Part shown: positions 15,845 through 23,175 of the stretch, in pieces
Layout of the letters: each line of letters starts with the position of its first letter
Position numbering within the stretch: the stretch's first letter is position 1
NCBI GenBank assembly: GCA_902767355.1
Contig: CACXHG010000140.1
Location: 1-24,814, forward strand
Direction: 5' to 3'
Length of the DNA stretch: 24,814 nt
Source of the DNA: an uncultured Bacteroidia bacterium
Lineage (GTDB): Bacteria; Bacteroidota; Bacteroidia; Bacteroidales; UBA932
Made by a program: the position numbers and the translations under genes
Notes under the pieces: generated by a model
Told to the model about the DNA's origin: nothing
Databases searched by the model: none
What the model saw: only the letters and a program-made list of their open reading frames with translations

Positions 15845-15861
15845 GCGCTATTGACGGATGC

Positions 15862-16194
15862 CTATTCAGACAGGTCCTCAACAGCAGCGTCGGCAGCGTT
15901 CTTCTTTACAGACTCGATGCCTTTCTCCATTGCAGAAGCGCTGGAGTACATCTCGCTGGAGCCGATAACCTGGCCATTGGAAGCCTTGAGGTTGAAGTAA
16001 GGCTGGCCGTTCTTGGCAACGAGACGCTCGAAACGCTCTTCGAGGGGACCATTCTTTTTAACTGACTCAATGCCTTCCAGGCAGGATTTTTTTGATTTGT
16101 AGCCTTGGCTGGCAAGGATAACGCGGCCGTTCGAAGCTTTGAGAACGAACTGCGGATCACCGTTTTTACGGAGTGTGATTACGAATTTACCCAT
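15862..16194 (-). CDS. YegP-like DUF1508 (UPF0339) tandem-repeat protein
   Basis: A 110-residue protein built of two copies of the roughly 50-residue DUF1508 repeat. The first contains FVLKASNGRVILASQGYKSK and ends GIESVKKN; the second contains FNLKASNGQVIGSSEMYSSA and again ends GIESVKKN, so the duplication is plain. Small beta-rich cytoplasmic proteins of this family are widespread but have no settled function. It has its own strong-looking promoter within the end of the upstream cobW-like gene, and terminates at the shared hairpin, so it is probably transcribed as a single gene. The C-terminal tail (AADAAVEDLSE) is acidic. Confidence 0.9.
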   Translation of the reverse strand: MGKFVITLRKNGDPQFVLKASNGRVILASQGYKSKKSCLEGIESVKKNGPLEERFERLVAKNGQPYFNLKASNGQVIGSSEMYSSASAMEKGIESVKKNAADAAVEDLSE

Positions 16195-16224
16195 TTTAGT
16201 TGTTTTTAAAAATGTCTGTTAGGA

Positions 16225-16255
16225 CAAATTTATAAAACAATTATTTAATTAACAA
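16225..16255 (-). promoter_or_regulatory. Bacteroidetes-type promoter for the DUF1508 gene
   Basis: On the minus strand TTG (16255-16253), 20 bases and TAAATTTG (16232-16225) match TTG-N20-TAnnTTTG. The -33 part lies inside the last codons of the cobW-like gene. The ATG at 16194 is 30 bases downstream of the -7 element. Confidence 0.7.
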
Positions 16256-17381
16256 CAAGGCAGAAATCCAAATCTTTTGCAATTTTTTCTTTATCCAGGT
16301 TCTGGCCTATAAAAACAATTTTTTGCATGCGGTCGCCCACCTTCTCGTCCCAGTCTTTCTGAAAACTTGGATCCTGGGCGGCGATACGCTCCAAATCTTC
16401 CTTGGGGGCGGTTGCATACCAATACCCGGCTTCAGTGAGCTTTTTCTCGCGGCCGGCGCTCTCGAACACGTAGCTCATGTCGTTGTCGTCTGCAAACCAG
16501 CATATACCCTTGGCGCGGATTATGTTGCGCGTCAGGTTGCGGGACACGAACCAGTCGAAGCGGTTCATGTCAAAAGGCAGGCGGCGATAATAGACAAAGG
16601 TGCCGATGTTATATTCGTCGGTCTCACCTTCTTCTTCATTCTCAAGCTCTTCTTCTCCGCCCTCCAGCTCGCGGACCCATGCCGCCGAGGTGGCCGCCTT
16701 CTCAAAGTTGAAAGCGTGGGTGCCTATGATCTTATCCAGGTCCACATCGGCATAGTCGCACTCTATGATCTCTGCAGTAGGCTGTATGGCGCGCACTATC
16801 GCCTTGACCTTCCCGAGTTCGGTGGGTGTCAGTTCGCTAGCCTTGTTGAGCAGGATGATGTTGCAGAACTCTATCTGCTGGATAAGCAGATTCTCGATGT
16901 CGTCGTCTTCTATATTATCGCGCTGCAGGGCCTGTCCGAGTTCGAACTCGTCCTTAAGTCGCAGGGCGTCCACCACCGAAACGATGCTGTCCAGATAGCA
17001 GCTGCCGTTTTTGTTGTATCGGGGGCCGAGCGAGGGTATCGAGCAGATAGTCTGGGCGATGGGGGCCGGCTCGCAGATGCCGCTGGCCTCAATCACGATG
17101 TAATCAAAAATCTGCTGGTCCACCAGCGATGCAATCTGCTCCACCAGGTCCATCTTGAGAGTACAGCAGATGCAGCCGTTCTGCAGGGCCACCAGACTCT
17201 CGTCTTTCTTGCCTACAATGCCGCCCTTGGCAATGAGGTCGGCGTCGATATTCACCTCTCCTATATCGTTCACGATGACGGCAAACTTGATTCCTTTTTT
17301 GTTTGCCAGAATACGGTTTACCAAAGTGGTTTTGCCGCTGCCCAGATAGCCGGTCAGCAACAGTATCGGAGTCGTTTTCAT
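16245..17381 (-). CDS. CobW/COG0523-type GTPase, probable metallochaperone
   Basis: A 378-residue G3E GTPase. Walker A is GYLGSGKTT at residues 11-19, the COG0523 metal-binding CxCC motif is GCICC with C70, C72 and C73, the region DYIVIEASGICEPAPI gives the Walker B and family Glu-Ser/Ala-Gly signature, and a CobW_C domain follows from about residue 255. Proteins of this family deliver zinc, cobalt or other metals to client enzymes. The linker between the domains, near residues 234-252, is strikingly acidic (GGEEELENEEEGETDEY) instead of the histidine-rich segment often seen. ATG at 17381 was chosen over an in-frame TTG at 17390. The metal is unknown. It is divergent from the fimbrial locus. 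Confidence 0.9.
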   Translation of the reverse strand: MKTTPILLLTGYLGSGKTTLVNRILANKKGIKFAVIVNDIGEVNIDADLIAKGGIVGKKDESLVALQNGCICCTLKMDLVEQIASLVDQQIFDYIVIEASGICEPAPIAQTICSIPSLGPRYNKNGSCYLDSIVSVVDALRLKDEFELGQALQRDNIEDDDIENLLIQQIEFCNIILLNKASELTPTELGKVKAIVRAIQPTAEIIECDYADVDLDKIIGTHAFNFEKAATSAAWVRELEGGEEELENEEEGETDEYNIGTFVYYRRLPFDMNRFDWFVSRNLTRNIIRAKGICWFADDNDMSYVFESAGREKKLTEAGYWYATAPKEDLERIAAQDPSFQKDWDEKVGDRMQKIVFIGQNLDKEKIAKDLDFCLVVN

Positions 17382-17467
17382 AATCGTCAATTTTTTAGCA
17401 GCGCGAATTTAGCAATTATTTGATTTCGAAAACAGAAAGACCTCAGGCGATTCTGCGAAATTTTCCG

Positions 17468-17506
17468 TTTCGAGGGTATCTGGCGCCATAATTTTGCCCT
17501 CGAAAA
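17468..17506 (+). promoter_or_regulatory. Fimbrial promoter with flanking inverted repeat
   Basis: A -7 match TAATTTTG at 17489-17496 lies 23 bases before the first ATG of the fimbrial run. It is bracketed by perfect 9-base inverted arms, TTTCGAGGG at 17468-17476 and CCCTCGAAA at 17497-17505, with a 20-base spacer that also contains the palindrome GGCGCC at 17482-17487. The left arm falls where a -33 element would be and the right arm over the likely start of transcription, as expected for an operator. No TTG -33 is seen, so the promoter may need an activator. Confidence 0.5.
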
Positions 17507-17519
17507 CATTTGTAAGACA

Positions 17520-18089
17520 ATGAGAAATCTATTTATCGCAATCGCACTGCTGGCAACCGCATTTCCGCTTGATGCAGCTGCGCAGGATGCCCCGGCCAGG
17601 TGGGCCGTCTCCACCAATATCCCCACCTGGGCCGCGCTTGGGACAATCAACGCCCAGGTGGATTACGCCCTGAGCCGGCAGTGGACGCTTCTGGCAGGGG
17701 CAAAGTACAATCCTTTCACCTATAAAAGCGGCACTCCGGCGCAGTTCCAACTGCGGCAGGCCGAAGCCCATCTCGGGGCCAGATACTGGTTTGACACGCT
17801 TTGGGAGGGATGGTTTGCCGGCGCAAAACTGCTCGGGGCGGTGTATAATGTGGCCAACATATTCGGTTCCGGCTGCTTCGAGGGGGAGCTGGCCGGCCTG
17901 GGGGTAAGCGGCGGCTATAATATCCCTTTGGGAGACAACACGGCCCTCACGCTTGGAGCAGGCGCCGCCGTCGCCTTCCATCGCACCACCTGTTACGCCG
18001 CTGCCCGCTGCGGGCGCATCACCGGCAGAAAGCGCGGACTGGCCGCATTCCCATGCGATGCGCTGGTGTCAATTATGATAAAACTATAG
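17520..18089 (+). CDS. DUF3575 outer-membrane beta-barrel protein of a fimbrial locus
   Basis: A 189-residue protein with a Sec signal peptide (MRNLFIAIALLATAFPLDAAAQ, cleavage likely after residue 22). The mature part alternates short hydrophobic/aromatic strands typical of a small outer-membrane barrel. The blocks AVSTNIPTWAALGTINAQVD, HLGARYWFD, EGWFAGAKLLGAVYN and GLGVSGGYNIPLGDN follow the DUF3575 pattern found next to Bacteroidales fimbrial genes. Its exact role in assembly is unknown; an outer-membrane or periplasmic accessory is the usual guess. The C-terminus has three cysteines in a basic stretch (residues 159-181), which is odd for a barrel end. The next gene starts 3 bases after its stop, so it heads the operon. 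Confidence 0.75.
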   Translation: MRNLFIAIALLATAFPLDAAAQDAPARWAVSTNIPTWAALGTINAQVDYALSRQWTLLAGAKYNPFTYKSGTPAQFQLRQAEAHLGARYWFDTLWEGWFAGAKLLGAVYNVANIFGSGCFEGELAGLGVSGGYNIPLGDNTALTLGAGAAVAFHRTTCYAAARCGRITGRKRGLAAFPCDALVSIMIKL

Positions 18090-18092
18090 GCT

Positions 18093-18911
18093 ATGAGGCA
18101 TCTGGAAGCACTGTTTGCGGCAGTCATGCTGCTGGGCACGGCCTCCTGCATAAAGGAGAACCGCAGCGGGTGCCCCTGCAACCTGCACCTGGACCTGAGC
18201 CAGGTAGATAAGAACTACATACACAAAATGGATTTAATGCTGGCAGAGCTGGGAGGAAGCACCGAGTGGAAAGCCGTGGACAAATCTTACTTTGGCGACA
18301 CGCTCATACTCCAGGTCAACAAGTCCGAGTTTGACTTCTGCGCCTGGGGCAACCTGGCCGGATCCATTATAGACCGCCGTGGCAGGACCATCTCCCCCAC
18401 CCAGCCATCTGACAGCCTCTGGAGCTTTTACCGGCCCATCCAGACGCGTTGCGAAGATGTTTTTGTGTCAGTTGTGCCGGAGCGCGAGCATATCCCGGTG
18501 ACCATCTTTGTACGCGGCAAGACAGAGGGCATAAGCCATCTGGAGCCCGTGCTGGAACAGGTTGGCGCTGCCTTCAGCTTCAATGGCGACGCCGTGGGCG
18601 ACCTGGCCAGGACATATCCGCAGCTTGTAGTCTCTCCCGAGGGCGGCGCCGCGTTCTACTGCTACAAGGCCCTGCTCTTTACGCAGCAAAGCGCCACAAA
18701 AGCCCGACTGGAGCTGAATTACACTTACGACGGACGCAGCCGCAGCGCAGAGTATCCCCTGGGCGAAATGTTGCTGGAAATGGGCGAGGACATATCCCTC
18801 AGCAATCAGAACCCGATCGTGATAGACCTTGTCCTTGGCTCGGAGTCAATCTTCATAACCATCCAGGTCTCGGACTGGGAAAAGCACGGTGTAATAGAGG
18901 TAACCTATTAA
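18093..18911 (+). CDS. FimB/Mfa2-family fimbrial anchor lipoprotein
   Basis: A 272-residue protein with a lipoprotein signal (hydrophobic MLLGTASC, lipidated cysteine at residue 19) followed by CIKENRSGCPCNLHLDL, the short cysteine-containing opening typical of the FimB/Mfa2 family (PF08842). The rest has two beta-rich domains, as in the anchor proteins that cap growing FimA/Mfa1 fimbriae and tether them to the outer membrane; the later part includes HLEPVLEQVGAAFSF and ends in ITIQVSDWEKHGVIEVTY. Assignment rests on the signal, length, the opening motif and the position between the DUF3575 gene and fimbrillin-like genes. Polymerisation by strand exchange is family knowledge, not visible here. 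Confidence 0.75.
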   Translation: MRHLEALFAAVMLLGTASCIKENRSGCPCNLHLDLSQVDKNYIHKMDLMLAELGGSTEWKAVDKSYFGDTLILQVNKSEFDFCAWGNLAGSIIDRRGRTISPTQPSDSLWSFYRPIQTRCEDVFVSVVPEREHIPVTIFVRGKTEGISHLEPVLEQVGAAFSFNGDAVGDLARTYPQLVVSPEGGAAFYCYKALLFTQQSATKARLELNYTYDGRSRSAEYPLGEMLLEMGEDISLSNQNPIVIDLVLGSESIFITIQVSDWEKHGVIEVTY

Positions 18912-18925
18912 ACAAAAGCAAAATA

Positions 18926-21082
18926 ATGAAAAAACTACTCTGCATTATAACGGCCGCCTTGCTGCTGGTCTGCTGCAGCGACCATGACAAGTTCGGGCCC
19001 GGGCAAGTGTCCACCGTAAACTTCGTGTACAACGGCCCTCTGGGCAAAACCCTGAGCGTCAACGACGCTTTTATCTCCAACTGCAACATCATGGTCTATG
19101 ATGCCGAAGGCAGTCTTGTCGCGTCCCAGTACGAGGCCGACGGACCGGTGACAAGGCTCAGCATGAGATACACCCCTTCGGCCGGATACAGGTTTTACTG
19201 TGTGTGCAACATAGGCGATATCAGCACCGATGCCCGATTCGCCAGAGAAAGCGGGTTGAAGAATTACCAATACACAGTGTCCGCCTACGACGGCATCATA
19301 AACGAGTTCGGGGCAGTGCCCATGAGCGGGTGCACTCCCCTTCTGACCATAAGCGACGGCATGAGCATCTGCATAGACCTTACAAGGTGCGTGGCGCTGG
19401 TAACCATACGCATAGACAAGTCGGCGCTTGAGAATTCATCTATCGACATCCAGTCCGTCGCCCTCAAGAACAGCCCTACAAAAGTGGGCCTATTCGGCAG
19501 CAGCGCGGCCAGCAGCGCAGCGGAATGCGTGCAGGACAGCGACAGTGCCAGCAGCAGCGAACTGGCCACTTTCAACAGCGGCGACCCGGTCGGCTTCTAT
19601 CTGTTCGAGAACAAACAGGGCGTGCTGCTGCCGGACAATACCACTTGCAGCGGCAAGGTTTTCAGCGCCGGCAGCGTCTATGAGAGCATCTGCAGCTATG
19701 TAGAACTCTCCGGGCAATACAACGACCCACTGAGCGACAACCCTCGGCACGGCGACTTTACTTACCGCTTTTATCTCGGAGAGAACAACACCACAGACTT
19801 CAGCGTGGTGCGCAACCACCACTATCACATCGTGCTGATGCTCAGCGACGAAGGTGTGGACGAAGTCAGCTGGCGGGTAGACAGCGAGCTTGTCCCCTAT
19901 GCCACCGCGGTGATTGTGGATCCGCCCCAATACACCTTTCCAAGGCCTTCAGGCAGCTATACCCTGACCGCCACGGTGCTGCCGTCAAGCGTGAGCCAGC
20001 TGGTGAGCTGGAGCAGCAGCAATCCGGCTGTGGCAAGCGTCGATTCGGACGGCACGGTGAGCGCCCACTCCCCGGGACAGGCCATAATCAAGGCCACTGC
20101 CACCGATGGCAGCGGGGTTTTCGGCGCCAGCACCATAACTGTACTGGAACCTTCCAGGCCAGTAAGCATAAGGCCTAACTATCTGAGCGAAAGCGAATGG
20201 GTGCTGGGCACCTCGAGCAGCGTAGATGATTTCTGCGTGACAGTCACATACGAAAACGGCGGCACTCTGACCCTCAGCGGAAGCGAGGCCCTGGCGACAA
20301 TAGATAATATAGACGGGGAATGGGTCATCGCAGACGGAACCCTGACGGCTCCGGCCTATGGCATCGCCCTGGAACTGCTGCTCAAATGGCAGGATCCGGC
20401 AAGCGGAGAGACGGTGACATTCTCGTCTGAAGGAGAAGTAATAGCCCCGCAGGACATATTCACGGTTAGCGGCATAGACCGGCTGGTCAAGAAATATGGC
20501 GATAGCGGCGACACTCCGATAGCGGCCGGCATAACTTGCTATTCATCGCCCCTGGTGGACCTTCGCGGCAGAATAGTCTTCAGCACAGGCAACGCCAATC
20601 TCACCGCCAGCACAGATGCGGTCCGCCTCAAAGGCGAGAGCACTCTGAACGGACAGCTGTCCTATTGGCTCAGGGGAGAATTTGACGACGATTTTAACAA
20701 CCCTGTTTCAAAGACTGTAAATCTGACTACTATAATATACGAATGGAGCCAGCATTACTACGAAGTTGAAATCAACACCATGGTCCGCGAGCACATAGAC
20801 GCCTCCTTCTCAAGTCAGGTGCAGCCGGACAATATCAAGGTAACCATACGCATAATACGCTCCAGCGGAGACAATACTCTGGTTGCGGAATACTTTTATC
20901 CGGCTTCTTACGATTCCAACGGCGATCTGGCCCAGGGCGGCTTCAGCTACAGCTGGTACACAAAAAACCTATATGTGCACATGCAGGACATCCGCTCCTT
21001 CAGCTTTGACTTTGACAACGAGGGCAACTTGCTGCCCAGCGGCTGGTGCACCGAAGGCGCGCGATATATTTACTACGAGTAG
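18926..21082 (+). CDS. Large fimbrillin-like lipoprotein with Ig-like (BIG2) domain, putative tip or shaft component
   Basis: A 718-residue protein starting with a lipoprotein signal (MKKLLCIITAALLLVCC; lipid cysteine C16 or C17). Residues 20-320 look like a fimbrillin-type beta domain, including a serine-rich loop (SSAASSAAECVQDSDSASSS near 191-210) and the strand NHHYHIVLMLSDEGVDEVSW before the next domain. Residues about 326-408 form a bacterial Ig-like group 2 domain, with TATVLPSSVSQLVSWSSSNP and VASVDSDGTVSAHSPGQA. The last 300 residues are beta-rich and unassigned. The ATG at 18926, 14 bases after the anchor gene, gives a good signal peptide; the frame stays open upstream to 18449, but that part overlaps the anchor gene. 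Size and position suggest a minor tip or adhesive subunit (Mfa/DUF4906-like), which is inference. Confidence 0.75.
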   Translation: MKKLLCIITAALLLVCCSDHDKFGPGQVSTVNFVYNGPLGKTLSVNDAFISNCNIMVYDAEGSLVASQYEADGPVTRLSMRYTPSAGYRFYCVCNIGDISTDARFARESGLKNYQYTVSAYDGIINEFGAVPMSGCTPLLTISDGMSICIDLTRCVALVTIRIDKSALENSSIDIQSVALKNSPTKVGLFGSSAASSAAECVQDSDSASSSELATFNSGDPVGFYLFENKQGVLLPDNTTCSGKVFSAGSVYESICSYVELSGQYNDPLSDNPRHGDFTYRFYLGENNTTDFSVVRNHHYHIVLMLSDEGVDEVSWRVDSELVPYATAVIVDPPQYTFPRPSGSYTLTATVLPSSVSQLVSWSSSNPAVASVDSDGTVSAHSPGQAIIKATATDGSGVFGASTITVLEPSRPVSIRPNYLSESEWVLGTSSSVDDFCVTVTYENGGTLTLSGSEALATIDNIDGEWVIADGTLTAPAYGIALELLLKWQDPASGETVTFSSEGEVIAPQDIFTVSGIDRLVKKYGDSGDTPIAAGITCYSSPLVDLRGRIVFSTGNANLTASTDAVRLKGESTLNGQLSYWLRGEFDDDFNNPVSKTVNLTTIIYEWSQHYYEVEINTMVREHIDASFSSQVQPDNIKVTIRIIRSSGDNTLVAEYFYPASYDSNGDLAQGGFSYSWYTKNLYVHMQDIRSFSFDFDNEGNLLPSGWCTEGARYIYYE

Positions 21083-21132
21083 ATTTAGCTACATATTCCC
21101 CTTATTACTAACAATTTAAAAACAACAAATCA

Positions 21133-22191
21133 ATGAAGAAAAACATTTTGTTTGTGGCACTGGCGGCGGGAATTCTGCTGAGCTCGTGCAGCGACATCGA
21201 CCGGCAGCAGACCGGTCTGGAAAGTGAAGCGGTAACCGTGAACTTCTCTCTCGGCAATGCCACCAAGGCTGTGGGCGGAATAAACGAAACCGCCATCAAC
21301 ACAGCCTACGTATTCGCCTTTGACGGCAACCGCATCGATGGCAGCGTGGCTGTGGCCGGCAGCAGCGGCAGCATCAAGGTGACCCCGGGCAACCGGCGTT
21401 TCATCGCCGTCGTCAATCCCAATTCGGAATTCAACTTCACCGCCGTAAGCACCCCGGCTTCTATCCTGAATCTGGTTTCGCAACTCGGCAGCGAGGACCT
21501 CTCCGACATGGTAATGATTGGCGATAAAGACGAGATTATCACAGAAAACACCAATGTGATTACCATTCCGGTAACGCGCCTGGTGAGCAAAATCAGCGTC
21601 AACAGCCTCAAATTCCAGCTGGGCGGAGCCCTGGCCGGCAAAAGCGTGAGCAACGTGGAGGTCTATCTTAAGAATTACCCCATAAGCCAATCTTACTCTG
21701 GTGTTTGCGGCACTTCCTACGCCTCCGGTCTATTCGCCGGCAACCAGGCATCCTTTGAAGTCTATGACCTGCTGGGCACCATGGCAGACGGCAGCAGCGA
21801 CGCCAGCGGCCATCACTTCTACTGCTATGGCCGCGAGACCTCTGCGGCTGTCAGCGGCAGCGGCGCCATCCGTCTTTGCGTAAGGGCGTCGATAGACGGC
21901 CACACCTACTATTGGTCGCTGCCGGTTAACAACGGCAATGTCTGGAACTCTTCGGCCTTCGTTGCGGGCGACAGCCACTATGGCGTGAAGCGCAACCACA
22001 GCTACGAATATGACATTACCATCACCCGTGCCGGCATTCCGGACGACGGCAATGACCCCGACCCTACCGACCCCGGTGACATAGGTGGCGACGACCTGGA
22101 AGACGACCAGGACCTTACCACCAGCGACCTGAACTTCATTCTCCGGGTTGTCGACTTCATAGAAGTGGCAGAACAGACTGTCACTTTCTAA
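21133..22191 (+). CDS. FimA/Mfa1-type major fimbrillin lipoprotein
   Basis: A 352-residue protein with a lipoprotein signal (AAGILLSSCSD, lipid cysteine at residue 19). The early mature part contains NATKAVGG, the TKA motif usual near the start of Bacteroidales fimbrillins. Two beta domains follow, and the block VKRNHSYEYDITITRAGIP near residue 285-303 is the conserved final strand of the second. After an Asp/Pro-rich linker (DDGNDPDPTDPGDIGGDD) a short C-terminal strand segment (NFILRVVDFIEVAEQTVTF) matches the donor-strand appendix used for polymerisation in the Mfa1/FimA group. It is the last gene of the locus and is followed directly by an intrinsic terminator. The 50-base gap before it is AT-rich with no clear promoter. 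Confidence 0.82.
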   Translation: MKKNILFVALAAGILLSSCSDIDRQQTGLESEAVTVNFSLGNATKAVGGINETAINTAYVFAFDGNRIDGSVAVAGSSGSIKVTPGNRRFIAVVNPNSEFNFTAVSTPASILNLVSQLGSEDLSDMVMIGDKDEIITENTNVITIPVTRLVSKISVNSLKFQLGGALAGKSVSNVEVYLKNYPISQSYSGVCGTSYASGLFAGNQASFEVYDLLGTMADGSSDASGHHFYCYGRETSAAVSGSGAIRLCVRASIDGHTYYWSLPVNNGNVWNSSAFVAGDSHYGVKRNHSYEYDITITRAGIPDDGNDPDPTDPGDIGGDDLEDDQDLTTSDLNFILRVVDFIEVAEQTVTF

Positions 22192-22216
22192 ATCTCCATC
22201 CACATAATCTGCATGC

Positions 22217-22250
22217 GAAGCCGTCCATAGTTTTGGGCGGCTTCTTTATT
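22217..22250 (+). terminator. Intrinsic terminator of the fimbrial operon
   Basis: GAAGCCGTCC pairs with GGGCGGCTTC (10 positions, one G-U wobble) around an 8-base loop, followed by TTTATT. It lies 25 bases after the fimbrillin stop and before the promoter of the LytTR gene. Confidence 0.85.
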
Positions 22251-22265
22251 GCAAACGGTCTTAAA

Positions 22266-22296
22266 TTGCGAAACTGTGACGAATTAGATATCTTTG
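22266..22296 (+). promoter_or_regulatory. Bacteroidetes-type promoter for the LytTR regulator gene
   Basis: TTG at 22266-22268, 20 bases, then TATCTTTG at 22289-22296 match TTG-N20-TAnnTTTG. The ATG at 22351 is 54 bases further. The -7 element overlaps a perfect palindrome AGATATCT (22286-22293) and the start of a repeat unit. Confidence 0.75.
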
Positions 22297-22330
22297 TGAC
22301 GAAATAACCGCCTGCGGCAGTTTCGTCACA
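22275..22330 (+). repeat. Operator-like direct and inverted repeats around the LytTR gene promoter
   Basis: TGTGACGAA occurs at 22275-22283 and 22295-22303, exactly 20 bases apart (two helical turns). The second copy, extended to TGTGACGAAA, is mirrored by TTTCGTCACA at 22321-22330. The inner part of that inverted repeat holds a second small palindrome, CCGCCTGCGG (22309-22318). The first unit lies between -33 and -7, the second overlaps the -7/+1 region, so this is a plausible regulator binding array. The full 10-base stem starts upstream of the likely transcript start, so it is better explained as a DNA site than as an RNA hairpin. Confidence 0.65.
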
Positions 22331-22350
22331 GGCCCCGAAAAGACACTCAG

Positions 22351-23175
22351 ATGCAAGTCCAGATACCTCAGAAAAGCCTGCCGAAGACCTTCAAGCGCTT
22401 CCTGACCCAGGTGCTTTATTTCAGCATCATACCCTTTTTCTTCCTGGTGTTCGCAGCGCTCTACAAGCCTTTCAACATGGACACATGGCTCAACACCAGC
22501 AAGGCGTCGTACTCTTTCAACATAGCGATGATAATGTGCATAATCCTGCTGGTGATGGTCGCCTCCAGGCTTACGCTCTATTTTTCGCGCGCCATAAACC
22601 ATATCTCAATAACCTGGTACAGGATATGGTGCGCCGGGGAAGTCGTGCTCAGCTCTTTCTTCGTAGCTCTGTACGTCTCCCTGATCGGGGACTATAACCT
22701 CCAGTATCTGGAAGTGCTCGTACGCGCCTTCGGCTTTCTGGCCCTGATACTCATGTTCCCCTACCTGTTCCTGGAGCAGCTGCTCAGCCTGAATGCCGTC
22801 AAGGAAGCCGACGACGACGGTGCGCATCAGGAATCCAAACTGCATTTCTACGACAGCCGCCACAGCCTGAAGTTTGTCGTGGCCGCCGAAAACATACTCT
22901 ACATCAAAGCCGACGAGAACTACATCACCATCCACTATATGGAAGCCGGCAAGAAAAAGATGTACGAGATGCGTTCATCCATGAAGAATATAGAGGAGAT
23001 ATGCCTGGCGAACGGCATCCTGCGCTGTCACCGCTCTTACTTCGTCAATCCGGTGCACATCAAGGCCCTCAGGAAGGATAAGGAGAACATCATCGTGGCG
23101 GAGTTGGATACGCCCGAACTGCCGCCCATCCCTATCAGCAAGCGGTACTACGAAGATCTGGTTAAAGTAATCTAG
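22351..23175 (+). CDS. Membrane-anchored LytTR-domain transcriptional regulator
   Basis: A 274-residue protein with four predicted membrane helices in the first half (about residues 20-42, 54-75, 90-112 and 117-146), then a cytoplasmic linker and a LytTR DNA-binding domain at about 165-274. The LytTR signatures are IKADENYITIHY near 189-200, MRSSMKNIEEIC, ILRCHRSYFVNPVHIKAL near 226-243, and ISKRYYED close to the C-terminus. It has neither a receiver domain nor a kinase, so it would act as a one-component membrane regulator. LytTR proteins bind paired direct repeats, and such repeats lie in its own promoter. Its position just after the fimbrial operon makes that locus a candidate target. The stop shares CTAG with the stop of the convergent gltX. 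Confidence 0.88.
   Translation: MQVQIPQKSLPKTFKRFLTQVLYFSIIPFFFLVFAALYKPFNMDTWLNTSKASYSFNIAMIMCIILLVMVASRLTLYFSRAINHISITWYRIWCAGEVVLSSFFVALYVSLIGDYNLQYLEVLVRAFGFLALILMFPYLFLEQLLSLNAVKEADDDGAHQESKLHFYDSRHSLKFVVAAENILYIKADENYITIHYMEAGKKKMYEMRSSMKNIEEICLANGILRCHRSYFVNPVHIKALRKDKENIIVAELDTPELPPIPISKRYYEDLVKVI

Noticed and set aside
17468..17505. Invertible promoter (phase-variable switch) at the fimbrial locus
   Set aside because: The arms are only 9 bases and the spacer 20 bases, much shorter than known invertible segments, and no recombinase gene is nearby. An operator is the simpler reading.
18449..18925. Open upstream extension in frame with the large fimbrial lipoprotein
   Set aside because: It overlaps the anchor lipoprotein gene in another frame, has shadow-like arginine-rich composition, and would bury the good lipoprotein signal that starts at 18926.
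22295..22330. RNA hairpin or riboswitch in the LytTR gene leader
   Set aside because: The outer stem begins upstream of the probable transcript start, so only a short stem (GAAA/TTTC with CCGC/GCGG) would be present in RNA; a DNA operator explains it better.
22275..22330. CRP/FNR-type site, because the units begin TGTGA and end TCACA
   Set aside because: The inverted halves are separated by 26 bases rather than the 6 of a CRP site, and the direct copies do not fit that model either.
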